A stretch of DNA of 32,073 nt from JBBARC01 sp040400005 (lineage in GTDB: Bacteria; Pseudomonadota; Alphaproteobacteria; Acetobacterales; Acetobacteraceae). The translations under genes and the position numbers were made by a program. The notes beneath the pieces are model-generated. The model had not been told where the DNA came from, did no database searches, and saw only the letters and a program-made list of their open reading frames with translations. The stretch is from NCBI GenBank assembly GCA_040400005.1, contig JBBARC010000043.1:1-32073 (forward strand), read 5' to 3'. Shown here in pieces: positions 1 through 7,407 of the stretch; the first letter of the stretch is position 1; each line of letters opens with the position of its first letter.

Positions 1-461
1 CCCAGGTGGCGGCGTTGACCACCACCCAAATCGCCACACTTTCCAGCACGCAAGCTGAGGGGTTCGCCACCATTGCCCTGCTGGGGCTAGGCTCGGCGCT
101 GCTCGGTGCGCTGTCCAGCACAGCATTTCTTGGCCTAACCACCAGCCAAATCGCCGCCCTTACCACCGGCGCAATCACGGCGATCAGCACCGCCGAAATG
201 GCCGCCCTGTCGTCGGCTAATCTCCGCGCCTTCACCACGGCGCAAATCCCGGCCCTAACCATCGCCGACATTTTGGCCCTGACCAGTGCCGAAATACAAA
301 GCCTGACCAACGCCGAAATCCCCGCCTTCACCACGACCCAATTCGATAGTTTGTCGCTGGTGCAGTTGGGCGATTTTACCTCGCTGCAGATTTTGCACAT
401 GACATCGCCGCAGCTGAATTCGCTGACCTCGGCGCAGTTGGATGCGCTGTTTCACCGGTAA
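1..461 (+). CDS. Octapeptide-repeat surface/secreted protein, C-terminal end (5' truncated by window)
   Basis: The reading frame is open from the first bases of the window, so the true start lies upstream; the GTG at 6 is inside a repeat and is not a credible start. The visible 150 or so residues divide into about 18 consecutive octads, each starting with Leu or Phe/Ile/Met, then Thr/Ser-rich, then Gln/Glu and Ile/Leu (for example LTTSQIAA, LTTGAITA, LTSAEIQS, LTSAQLDA). The protein ends in ALFHR at a TAA at 459-461. Regular short repeats of this type occur in large secreted or surface proteins of alphaproteobacteria; the fold is not established here. The next ORF continues in the same frame after the stop. 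The CDS is clear; its role is not. Confidence 0.6.
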   Translation, partial: QVAALTTTQIATLSSTQAEGFATIALLGLGSALLGALSSTAFLGLTTSQIAALTTGAITAISTAEMAALSSANLRAFTTAQIPALTIADILALTSAEIQSLTNAEIPAFTTTQFDSLSLVQLGDFTSLQILHMTSPQLNSLTSAQLDALFHR

Positions 462-497
462 GCCTGCCTTAGCCTGGGGTCACCTCGACACCGCACC

Positions 498-1910
498 GTG
501 ATTGCGGGTGCAACGCTTGCTATTAGCAATGGCGCCACGTTGGCCGGCACCATTAGCGGCGCTGGCACCATCGCCATTGGTGGAACGGCGGTGGTGAGTG
601 TTGCCGCGGCTGCCAACCTGAGTGCCGCAACAGTTGTGGTCTTCAGCGGCAGCGCGCTTGCCGTGCTGGCACCCGGCGGGCTGACCAGCCGCTTTACCGG
701 TAATGGCGCTTTGCTGTTATCAGCTGCCGGCACGTTTAGTATTTCACCTGATCTGTTCGGTGTGGCGCTGTCCACCGTTGGCAGTGCAACCACCTTGCGC
801 CTGACCACGGCGGGAACTTTAGCAAGTCACGTAAGCTTGGGCGGTGTGCTGCTGAGTGCCGCCCCACTGACAATTACCGGCAGCGTCAACGGCCTGGGTG
901 GCACGGTCAGTGCGCAAGCGGGCCTTACCATTGGTAGCACCGGCACAGTCAGTGGATACGGTACGGTCACGGGTGCCGTGCTAGATAATGGGGTGATCCA
1001 GGCCAGCGGCGGCACCCTAACACTGGCCGGTGCGCTGACCGGCAATGGTGTGTTGCAGGCTGATGCCAAGGCAACTCTGGTGTTGGGTGGTGGCGGCGTG
1101 TTCGCCGGCGCACTGCGCGGGGCTGGCACGATAAGCCTGTTCGCCGGCACCAATGCCACGGTTTTGCTCAATGGCGGCGCCACCTATAACGGGTCGTTTG
1201 CCGGCGCCGGCACCATTACGGTTGCAGCCCCCATAACCTTGGGCGCCGGCGCCGCTATTTCGGTTGCCCAATTCACCGATAATGCCAATCTTACCCTTGC
1301 CGGTAAAACCACCCTAACCGTGGGGCCGGCCACCCAACTGGCGTTCAACGCAAGTGCCGCCAGCACCACAACCCTTGCCGGCGGGCTAGGTGCGCATGTT
1401 ACCAGCAAAGGAAGCTTTTTGGCCGCCGGCGCCGGCACCGATGCGATAACTGTCGCACTCACCAACGCCGGCACGTTGCTATCCACGGCGGCCACCCTGT
1501 CGTTTTTGGGGCCGCTCACCAACACTGGCTTGCTTGACGTTGCAACGGGCCTAACAACAATCGCCAAACTCATGTCTGGCACGGGCACATTGGCCATCGG
1601 TAAGGCCGGCACGCTGGCCTTGCTGGGCGGCGTTGGGCCTGGGCAGTCACTGTCGTTTCTGGCGGCCGGTGGCACGCTGGATCTCGCCGCACCACGCAGC
1701 TTTGGCGCCAGTATTTTGGGCTTTGCCCCCGGCGATACCATCGATTTGCAAAACATAACAGAAACTAGCTGGACATTCGCCAAAAATGTCCTGACCGTGT
1801 TTAACGGCAAAACAGTAGATGCCAGCCTGCATTTTGGTGGCGCAAGTGTAACCGGGTCGTTTGTGCTGAGCAGCGATTTGCACGGTGGTGTGGTGGTCGG
1901 GCTGGTTTAG
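498..1910 (+). CDS. Beta-strand-repeat passenger-like protein (adhesin/type I-secreted type), probably lacking its N-terminus
   Basis: This 470-codon ORF is almost entirely Gly/Ala/Thr/Leu/Val with repeated phrases such as ISGAGTIAIGG, FAGAGTITVAAPI and SGTGTLAIGKAGTL, typical of beta-helical passenger proteins. The last 60 residues (from about residue 405: FAPGDTIDLQNI, then a Gly-rich end) resemble the C-terminal ends of alphaproteobacterial type I-secreted beta-repeat proteins. No signal peptide, no ATG and no Shine-Dalgarno sequence are visible at the GTG at 498. It lies in the same frame as the octad-repeat ORF, separated only by TAA at 459-461 and 12 codons, so it may be the tail of a gene that lost its front or was fused and interrupted. 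Protein class is fairly likely; whether it is expressed is uncertain. Confidence 0.55.
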   Translation: MIAGATLAISNGATLAGTISGAGTIAIGGTAVVSVAAAANLSAATVVVFSGSALAVLAPGGLTSRFTGNGALLLSAAGTFSISPDLFGVALSTVGSATTLRLTTAGTLASHVSLGGVLLSAAPLTITGSVNGLGGTVSAQAGLTIGSTGTVSGYGTVTGAVLDNGVIQASGGTLTLAGALTGNGVLQADAKATLVLGGGGVFAGALRGAGTISLFAGTNATVLLNGGATYNGSFAGAGTITVAAPITLGAGAAISVAQFTDNANLTLAGKTTLTVGPATQLAFNASAASTTTLAGGLGAHVTSKGSFLAAGAGTDAITVALTNAGTLLSTAATLSFLGPLTNTGLLDVATGLTTIAKLMSGTGTLAIGKAGTLALLGGVGPGQSLSFLAAGGTLDLAAPRSFGASILGFAPGDTIDLQNITETSWTFAKNVLTVFNGKTVDASLHFGGASVTGSFVLSSDLHGGVVVGLV

Positions 1911-2036
1911 CGCCATGTTTGCCGGCCGTGCGTTGCCGCCAAAGGGCGGCGGTGACGTGCCCTCCCCCCCTGCCGGCCCACCCCGGCCCCCACCAAAATG
2001 CGTAGGCCGAATAAACAGGGTTTCACTTATCCTAAA

Positions 2037-2071
2037 TCGCCTTGATGGGGGCTCTTCCATTATCAAGGCGA
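2037..2071. repeat. 10-bp inverted repeat downstream of the passenger-like gene
   Basis: TCGCCTTGAT (2037-2046) and ATCAAGGCGA (2062-2071) are perfect inverted complements separated by 15 bases. It lies in the 394-base gap between the convergent genes ending at 1910 and 2305, just before an A-rich run and the family A repeat. It could form a hairpin in either transcript; there is no T-tract directly after the stem on the plus strand. Nothing else coding was seen in this gap. Confidence 0.5.
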
Positions 2072-2085
2072 CTTGATAAAAAATA

Positions 2086-2190
2086 AACAAAAAGACCTTT
2101 TTGACGTTTAGTGCTGGATTCGGTGCAGCCAAAAGTCCCAGGCCGAGCGTCATAAAAGTCTTTTTGCTTCGTTTTCTTCAGAAAAAGAAG
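2086..2190. repeat. Family A intergenic palindromic element, copy 1
   Basis: The left end has AAAAAGACCTTTTTG without the usual hairpin arm. The right end (2151-2190) has CATAAAAGTCTTTTTGC followed by a GTTTTCTTCAGAAAAAG-type arm. About 45 bases of GC-richer sequence lie between. The same arms recur at 4703-4825, 7334-7369, 13511-13550, 25578-25675 and 30856-30889. Here it sits between two convergent genes, a position suited to a bidirectional transcription terminator; that role is inference. Confidence 0.7.
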
Positions 2191-2304
2191 AACCTTACTT
2201 TCACCCGATTGCCCTATCGCATTGCGTGCAAGGGGTGTCTCATCAAGCGCAAAAGTAGCAAGCTTACGCCAATCACGGCGCGCGCAGGTTACCCTGCCGG
2301 CAGA

Positions 2305-3114
2305 TCAGCCCGCGCGCAGCGCCCGAAGCCGGCGCATCCCCGCTTGGCGCGCCACCAGCATGGCCGCCAACCCCGCCGCCAGCAGCCCGAACGAGGCCGG
2401 TTCGGGAATGGTCGTGCCCGGGCCGCCGATAGTGGACGGGCTAAGCACATACACGTTATCCACGGTCACATCTTTGGCCGTGGCGCCGTTGCCCTGAAAG
2501 GTAAAATCGTAAGTGTAGGTGCCGGCGGTCACAATGGTGAAATTGGCCGCCACGTGAATCCACGTCGCTTTAACACTATTGCCGGTGCCCGATAACGCAC
2601 CATCAGGAATAACCATCGACAGCACACTAATGCCCGCCACCACCGAATTAAACGTAAACCCGTGCGCGTTGGTCGCACCTGGCGTGTTGATGTAAAAATC
2701 AAACCCGGCTTCATACGTGCCAACCGCAAGGTTAAACGATTGGCTGAGTTTATCGACGCCGCTATCATCGTAAAAATACGCGCCGTGGCCACTGGATTTA
2801 TCCGCGTTGGGGTAGGGTGATGCGGCATTATCCGAAATAATTTTTTCGCTGCCAAACTGATTGGATGTGGTGTTATCGGTATACGCCAGAGCCACCCCAG
2901 TGCTGCCGCCCTTGGTCAGTGCCCAGTTATTAAAAATGGCGCCACCACCATTGCCGGTGAAATTTTCAAAACTACCGTTGGTCACGTAATTGGTATAGAT
3001 CGTCGTCGCCCCCGCAGGGGCGCCAGCGAAACCCATAACCCCAAGACCAATAAACAGCAGAGTTGGCAATACGACACGCATAGCACGGGCACCAAAATAC
3101 GACAGGTTACGCAT
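2305..3114 (-). CDS. PEP-CTERM sorting domain-containing exported protein
   Basis: The protein has 269 residues. An N-terminal signal sequence (hydrophobic stretch about 13-35, ending in an AGA-type cleavage region) is followed by a VTNGSFENF segment typical of secreted carbohydrate-binding-like domains. The C-terminus, from about residue 236, carries IPEPASFGLLAAGLAAMLVA followed by Arg-rich residues, the PEP-CTERM arrangement of PEP motif, membrane helix and basic tail recognised by an exosortase. No exosortase or exopolysaccharide gene is in the window. The start is ATG at 3112-3114; the second Met (12th codon) also precedes a usable signal. The gene follows glpK on the same strand after 59 bases. 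The sorting signal is clear; the function of the mature domain is unknown. Confidence 0.85.
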   Translation of the reverse strand: MRNLSYFGARAMRVVLPTLLFIGLGVMGFAGAPAGATTIYTNYVTNGSFENFTGNGGGAIFNNWALTKGGSTGVALAYTDNTTSNQFGSEKIISDNAASPYPNADKSSGHGAYFYDDSGVDKLSQSFNLAVGTYEAGFDFYINTPGATNAHGFTFNSVVAGISVLSMVIPDGALSGTGNSVKATWIHVAANFTIVTAGTYTYDFTFQGNGATAKDVTVDNVYVLSPSTIGGPGTTIPEPASFGLLAAGLAAMLVARQAGMRRLRALRAG

Positions 3115-3173
3115 AGCAGACGCGAAAAATTGTGTCCATTGTAACGTTTGTCTTAAAAATTAGATGGCGGACG

Positions 3174-4673
3174 TCAATCCGCCAGATCAAATGCCTTGGT
3201 CACCGCACGCTGCCAACCAGCATAAAGTTTTTCGCGCGCGTCCGCCGCCAGCAGGGGATCAATCTGCCGATCCATCCGCCATTGCGCCCGCAAACTGTCG
3301 GTATCCGGCCACACCCCCACCGCCAACCCCGCAGCATACGCAGCCCCCAGCACGGTGGTCTCAGTCACCATCGGCCGCACCACCGCCACCCCCAAAATAT
3401 CCGCCTGCGCCTGCAGCATCGGTAGGCTGCGCGCCATGCCGCCATCCACCCGCAGGGTGCTTAAGGCAACCCCGCTATCGCGCGCCATGGCATCCACCAC
3501 GTCGCGGGTTTGGTAGGCCGCCGCTTCCAACGCCGCGCGGCAAATATGGCGCCGATCAGCATAGCGGGTAAGGCCAGTAATCACCCCGCGCGCATCATCG
3601 CGCCAATACGGCGCATACAGGCCAGAAAACGCCGGCACCACATACACCCCGGCGCTGTCAGCAACCTCGGCCGCCAACGTATCCGCCTCGGCCGATTCCT
3701 TTATGATACACAAACTATCCCGCAGCCACTGAATAAGCGCGCCGGTCACCGCAATCGATCCTTCCAGCGCATAACGTGCAGGCTGGTCCCCCAACTGATA
3801 AGCAACCGTAGTGATCAACCCAGCGGTGGAAGCAACCGCGGTTTCCCCGGTATTCATCAGCAGAAAATTGCCGGTGCCATACGTGTTTTTGGCATCCCCC
3901 GCATCAAAACACGCCTGTCCCAGCAAAGCCGCCTGCTGATCGCCCACCAGGGCGGCCAAAGTGGCACCCGCCAAAACGCCGGCGCCAGCACCCCGCATGG
4001 TACCAATAATCCCAGACGTCGGCACAATTCTTGGCAAGCACGCCGCCGGAATATTAAAGGCAGCAAGCAATTCGGGGCACCAGGCAAGTGTGCGCAAATC
4101 CATCAACTGCGTGCGGCTGGCGTTGGTCACATCCGTTACATGCAACCCACCAGCCAGGTTCCACGCAAGCCAGGTATCAATGGTGCCAAACAAAGCCTTC
4201 CCCGCCTGCGCCAATTCCCGCGCACCAGGCACATTATCCAGCAACCACTGCAATTTCAGCGCCGAAAAATAACTCGCCAGCGGCAACCCGGTCACAGCCC
4301 GAAACCGATCGCGCCCGCCACTCGCCGCATACCGCGCCACCAGCCGGTCAACCCGCGTATCCTGCCACACCAGCGCATTATGCAACGGTCGCCCCGTGCG
4401 CCGATCCCACAGCACCGTCGTTTCACGCTGGTTGGTAATGCCAACCCCCGCCAAATCGGCCGCAACCAACCCCGCCTGCGCCAAAGCCGCCGCCGCAGTC
4501 GCCTGCACCCGCGCCAAAATCTCCAGCGCATCATGCTCCACTAACCCAGGCCCCGGAAAAATCTGCGTATGCTCGGCCTGCGCCATCGCAACAATCGCCC
4601 CGCCCGCGTCCACCACCGCAAACCGCGTACTACTGGTGCCCTGATCAATCGCGCCTACGAAACGCTTTAGCAT
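3174..4673 (-). CDS. glpK: Glycerol kinase
   Basis: The product phosphorylates glycerol with ATP to sn-glycerol 3-phosphate in the cytoplasm. It belongs to the FGGY kinase family. The N-terminus has the phosphate-binding segment VGAIDQGTSSTR (residues about 6-17), then GITNQRETTVLWD and WQDTR. The second domain has GDQQAALLGQ, KNTYGTGNFLLMNTG and, near the C-terminus, LRVDGGMARS and ETTVLGAAYAAGLA. The 499-residue length matches the family (about 500). I chose ATG at 4671-4673, preceded by GTGGGG, over the in-frame GTG four codons upstream. No glpF, glpD or glpR is adjacent, so it appears to be a stand-alone gene. A family A element lies directly upstream, separating it from purA. Confidence 0.96.
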   Translation of the reverse strand: MLKRFVGAIDQGTSSTRFAVVDAGGAIVAMAQAEHTQIFPGPGLVEHDALEILARVQATAAAALAQAGLVAADLAGVGITNQRETTVLWDRRTGRPLHNALVWQDTRVDRLVARYAASGGRDRFRAVTGLPLASYFSALKLQWLLDNVPGARELAQAGKALFGTIDTWLAWNLAGGLHVTDVTNASRTQLMDLRTLAWCPELLAAFNIPAACLPRIVPTSGIIGTMRGAGAGVLAGATLAALVGDQQAALLGQACFDAGDAKNTYGTGNFLLMNTGETAVASTAGLITTVAYQLGDQPARYALEGSIAVTGALIQWLRDSLCIIKESAEADTLAAEVADSAGVYVVPAFSGLYAPYWRDDARGVITGLTRYADRRHICRAALEAAAYQTRDVVDAMARDSGVALSTLRVDGGMARSLPMLQAQADILGVAVVRPMVTETTVLGAAYAAGLAVGVWPDTDSLRAQWRMDRQIDPLLAADAREKLYAGWQRAVTKAFDLAD

Positions 4674-4702
4674 TGGTTTCCCCACCCAAAAAAGTAAGAC
4701 TC

Positions 4703-4825
4703 TTCTTTTTCTGAAGAAAAAGAAGCAAAAAGACTTTTGTAAATTAGCCGCGGAGAACTCGGTGGCGGCGTTGCCCCAGTCCCAGCATCATAAAAGTCTT
4801 TTGCTTCTTTTCTTCAGAAAAGAAG
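4703..4825. repeat. Family A intergenic palindromic element, copy 2 (complete, two arms)
   Basis: The left arm (4703-4739) has a near-perfect TTCTTTTTCT/AGAAAAAGAA hairpin followed by GCAAAAAGACTTTTG. The right arm (4789-4825) is its inverted counterpart, CATAAAAGTCTTTTGC plus a TTCTTTTC/GAAAAGAA hairpin. About 49 GC-richer bases lie between. It fills the gap between the purA stop and the glpK start, both minus strand, consistent with a terminator for purA. It is the most complete example of the family in the window. Confidence 0.8.
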
Positions 4826-4854
4826 TTTCTTAACCCTTAACTTCGCCCCAGCCC

Positions 4855-6144
4855 TCACCCCTCAAACGGATCACGCATCAAAATGGTGTCGTCACGTTCG
4901 GGGCTGGTGGATAATAGGGTTACCGGCGCTTCGACCAGTTCTTCAATCCGCCGCACGTATTTTATCGCAGCGGCCGGCAGTTGTGCCCAGCTGCGCGCAC
5001 CGCGGGTGGACGCGGTCCAGCCTTCGATGGTTTCGTACACCGGCAAGGCGGCGGCTTGGGCGGCGAAGCTTGCCGGCAGGTGGCGGTAAAATGTGCCGTT
5101 AATGGTGTAGCCGACGCCGATTTTCAGTTCCTCGATGCCGTCAAGCACATCGAGTTTGGTCAGCGCCAGGCCTTGGATACCGCCCACTTTCACCGCCTGG
5201 CGCACCAGGGCGGCATCGAACCAGCCGCAGCGGCGTTTGCGGCCAGTGTTCACGCCGAATTCGTGGCCGCGTTCACCAAGCATGTCGCCGATATCGTCGA
5301 ACAATTCGGTGGGGAACGGGCCCGACCCGACCCGGGTGCAGTAGGCTTTGGCAATACCCAACACAAAACCCACCGATGCCGGGCCGACGCCGGCGCCGGA
5401 GGCGGCGGTGGCAGCCACCGTGTTGCTGCTGGTAACAAACGGGTAGGTGCCGTGGTCGATATCCAGCATCACCGCCTGCGCACCTTCAAACAGAATGCGG
5501 GTGCCATCGCGGCGGGCTTGGTCTAGCCGTTCCCAAACGGGTTCTGAAAACGGCAATATGCGCGGGGCCAGCGCCAGTAAATGATCCAGAAGCGCCTGTT
5601 TTTCAAAGATAGGCGCACCCAATCCCGCCAGCAGCGTGTTATGGTGCAGCAGGATTTCGTCTAGCTTGTCGGCGAGCGTTTCGGGTTCAGCCAAGTCGCA
5701 CACACGAATGGCGCGGCGGGCGATTTTGTCTTCGTAAGCCGGGCCGATACCGCGGCCAGTGGTGCCGATTTTGCGTTCGCCGCGATAGGCTTCACGGGCG
5801 CGGTCTAACGCCGCATGAACCGGCAAAATCAGCGGCGCGTTTTCCGCGATACGCAGGGTTTCGGGGGTAACAACAAGCCCTTGGGCGGCGACCTTGTCGA
5901 TTTCTGCCAGCAGCGCCTCGGGGTCCACCACCACGCCATTGCCGATAATGCCCAGCTTGCCGCGCACCACGCCGCTGGGCAGTAGCGACAGCTTGTACGT
6001 GGTATCGCCCACCACCAGCGTGTGCCCAGCGTTATGCCCACCCTGAAACCGCACAACGATGCCGGCGCGGCTGGCCAGCCAGTCAACAACTTTACCCTTG
6101 CCTTCGTCGCCCCACTGGGCGCCGATCACCGCGACATTCGCCAT
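4855..6144 (-). CDS. purA: Adenylosuccinate synthetase
   Basis: The enzyme joins IMP and aspartate using GTP to make adenylosuccinate, the first committed step to AMP. It has 429 residues, the family length. The N-terminal GAQWGDEGKGK (residues 8-18) carries the catalytic Asp13, and GGHNAGHT carries His41, at the same positions as in the E. coli enzyme. TTGRGIGPAYEDK, FEGAQAVMLDIDHGTYPFVT and VNTGRKRRCGWFD are also present and bind IMP and GTP. The ATG at 6142-6144 begins 5 bases after the hisZ stop, so the two genes are almost certainly cotranscribed. A family A element follows the stop after about 30 bases. Confidence 0.98.
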   Translation of the reverse strand: MANVAVIGAQWGDEGKGKVVDWLASRAGIVVRFQGGHNAGHTLVVGDTTYKLSLLPSGVVRGKLGIIGNGVVVDPEALLAEIDKVAAQGLVVTPETLRIAENAPLILPVHAALDRAREAYRGERKIGTTGRGIGPAYEDKIARRAIRVCDLAEPETLADKLDEILLHHNTLLAGLGAPIFEKQALLDHLLALAPRILPFSEPVWERLDQARRDGTRILFEGAQAVMLDIDHGTYPFVTSSNTVAATAASGAGVGPASVGFVLGIAKAYCTRVGSGPFPTELFDDIGDMLGERGHEFGVNTGRKRRCGWFDAALVRQAVKVGGIQGLALTKLDVLDGIEELKIGVGYTINGTFYRHLPASFAAQAAALPVYETIEGWTASTRGARSWAQLPAAAIKYVRRIEELVEAPVTLLSTSPERDDTILMRDPFEG

Positions 6145-6149
6145 TTCCG

Positions 6150-7289
6150 TTAAATTTCTTTCAAAACAGAGAGTTGCCCGTCGATCATCGCATGGGTGCA
6201 GCCCAACCGCCGGGCTTCGCTTGCAATACTATCCACTGCCGCCAGGGCCGCAACCGTGGCGTAGCCCGCCGCCCGCAAAGCAGCACCATCGGCGCCCACC
6301 GGCAAAAACACGGTTTGCCGCGCAGCCGGTATAGGGGCTGCGCGTAAAACGCTATCGGCAAACAGGGTAAGGCCGGTGGCCGGTTCCGCATCCCCGCACA
6401 CATAGCGCCCGCCGCGGCCCAGTTCTTCGCCAAACCCCGGCGAAAACACCGTGAAGGTAACGCCGGTATGGTAGCGAAAGCCGCGAAATTCGACCGGGTC
6501 GATAGTGATTTTTAAGCCCGGCGCGCGGGCCCGTAGCAACGCCACAACCTGGGTCAGCCGATCCGCCAGCGGCCGCATCGCCGCCGGCAAATCAGCCGCC
6601 GCCAACGCCGCCAGTGCCTGATCCGCAGGCCCCGCCGCCAGCAGCAAATCGGTTAACATGGGGGCTGCCGCCCCACCCAAGGCTGCCACCTGAGCCGCAT
6701 CCTTGCGGTCTAGCGCGCGTGCCAGCAGCCTTGCATTCTCGCCCGTGGCCGCCGCCGCCACCAGCACCGGCGCCAACGCCGGCAGCGTCAGATCCAACGA
6801 AAGCCGGTCCAGCCCAATCGCCACCAGGGCTTCCACCCCCACCAGCATCACCTCGGCATCGGCCGCCGCGCTATCATGGCCGATCAGCTCAATGCCCACC
6901 TGCGGCACCTGCCGTTCGCCCTCGCGCTGCAAACTGCGCGTGCGAATGCACTGGCCGGCATAAGAAAGCCGCAACGGCCTGGCCGCGTTGGTCAGCCTGG
7001 TGGTGGCAATACGGGCAATCTGCGGGGTGATATCAGCGCGAAACGCCATCATGCGGTGGCTATCGGGGTCCATCACCCGAAACGACTGCTCGGCCAGCGC
7101 CGCCCCCGACCCACCTAGCAAACTATCTTCAAATTCCAGCAACGGCGGCCGCACCCGTGCGTAGCCGTGGGCGGCAAACACCGCCATCACGGTTTCCACC
7201 GCGCGGGCCTCAGTTTCCGCCTCGGGCGGCAGCAAATCACAAAGTCCCGCCGGCAACAAAGCCAAACTTGCGGGCAGGGCGTTGTCCAT
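6150..7289 (-). CDS. hisZ: ATP phosphoribosyltransferase regulatory subunit
   Basis: HisZ is a catalytically inactive paralogue of histidyl-tRNA synthetase that forms the active enzyme of the first histidine biosynthesis step with a short-form HisG. The 379-residue protein shows the class II synthetase core: GLCDLLPPEAE near the N-terminus, FRADITPQIARI, and a motif 2-like segment SYAGQCIRTRS with REGERQVPQVGIELIG. It lacks the C-terminal anticodon-binding domain of true HisRS, as expected. hisG is not in the window. The start is ATG at 7287-7289 without a strong Shine-Dalgarno sequence. It lies immediately upstream of purA, a pairing I associate with Rhodospirillales. Confidence 0.93.
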   Translation of the reverse strand: MDNALPASLALLPAGLCDLLPPEAETEARAVETVMAVFAAHGYARVRPPLLEFEDSLLGGSGAALAEQSFRVMDPDSHRMMAFRADITPQIARIATTRLTNAARPLRLSYAGQCIRTRSLQREGERQVPQVGIELIGHDSAAADAEVMLVGVEALVAIGLDRLSLDLTLPALAPVLVAAAATGENARLLARALDRKDAAQVAALGGAAAPMLTDLLLAAGPADQALAALAAADLPAAMRPLADRLTQVVALLRARAPGLKITIDPVEFRGFRYHTGVTFTVFSPGFGEELGRGGRYVCGDAEPATGLTLFADSVLRAAPIPAARQTVFLPVGADGAALRAAGYATVAALAAVDSIASEARRLGCTHAMIDGQLSVLKEI

Positions 7290-7333
7290 GGGGCGGGTCC
7301 GTTTACTGCGAAAAAAACACTAGGCAAGAAACG

Positions 7334-7369
7334 TCTTTTTCTGAAGAAAAAGAAGCAAAAAGACTTTTA
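7334..7369. repeat. Family A intergenic palindromic element, copy 3 (single arm)
   Basis: CTTTTTCTGAAGAAAAAG plus GCAAAAAGACTTTT repeats the left arm of copy 2. It is followed by TTTGGGGCTGGGGCG, which resembles the first half of the GC-rich centre in copy 5. It lies between the glcB stop (7408) and the hisZ start (7289), both minus strand, and so could terminate glcB. Confidence 0.7.
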
Positions 7370-7407
7370 CTAGTTTGGGGCTGGGGCGTTCGTCGCACCG
7401 TGCGCTG

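Noticed and set aside
498..1810. Long minus-strand open frames opposite the passenger-like ORF
   Set aside because: Low-complexity composition keeps all frames open; the plus-strand product has recognisable repeat structure and the minus products do not.
3510..4544. 344-residue plus-strand frame inside glpK
   Set aside because: Antisense of a well-conserved kinase gene; product is Arg/Pro/Gln-rich with no family features.
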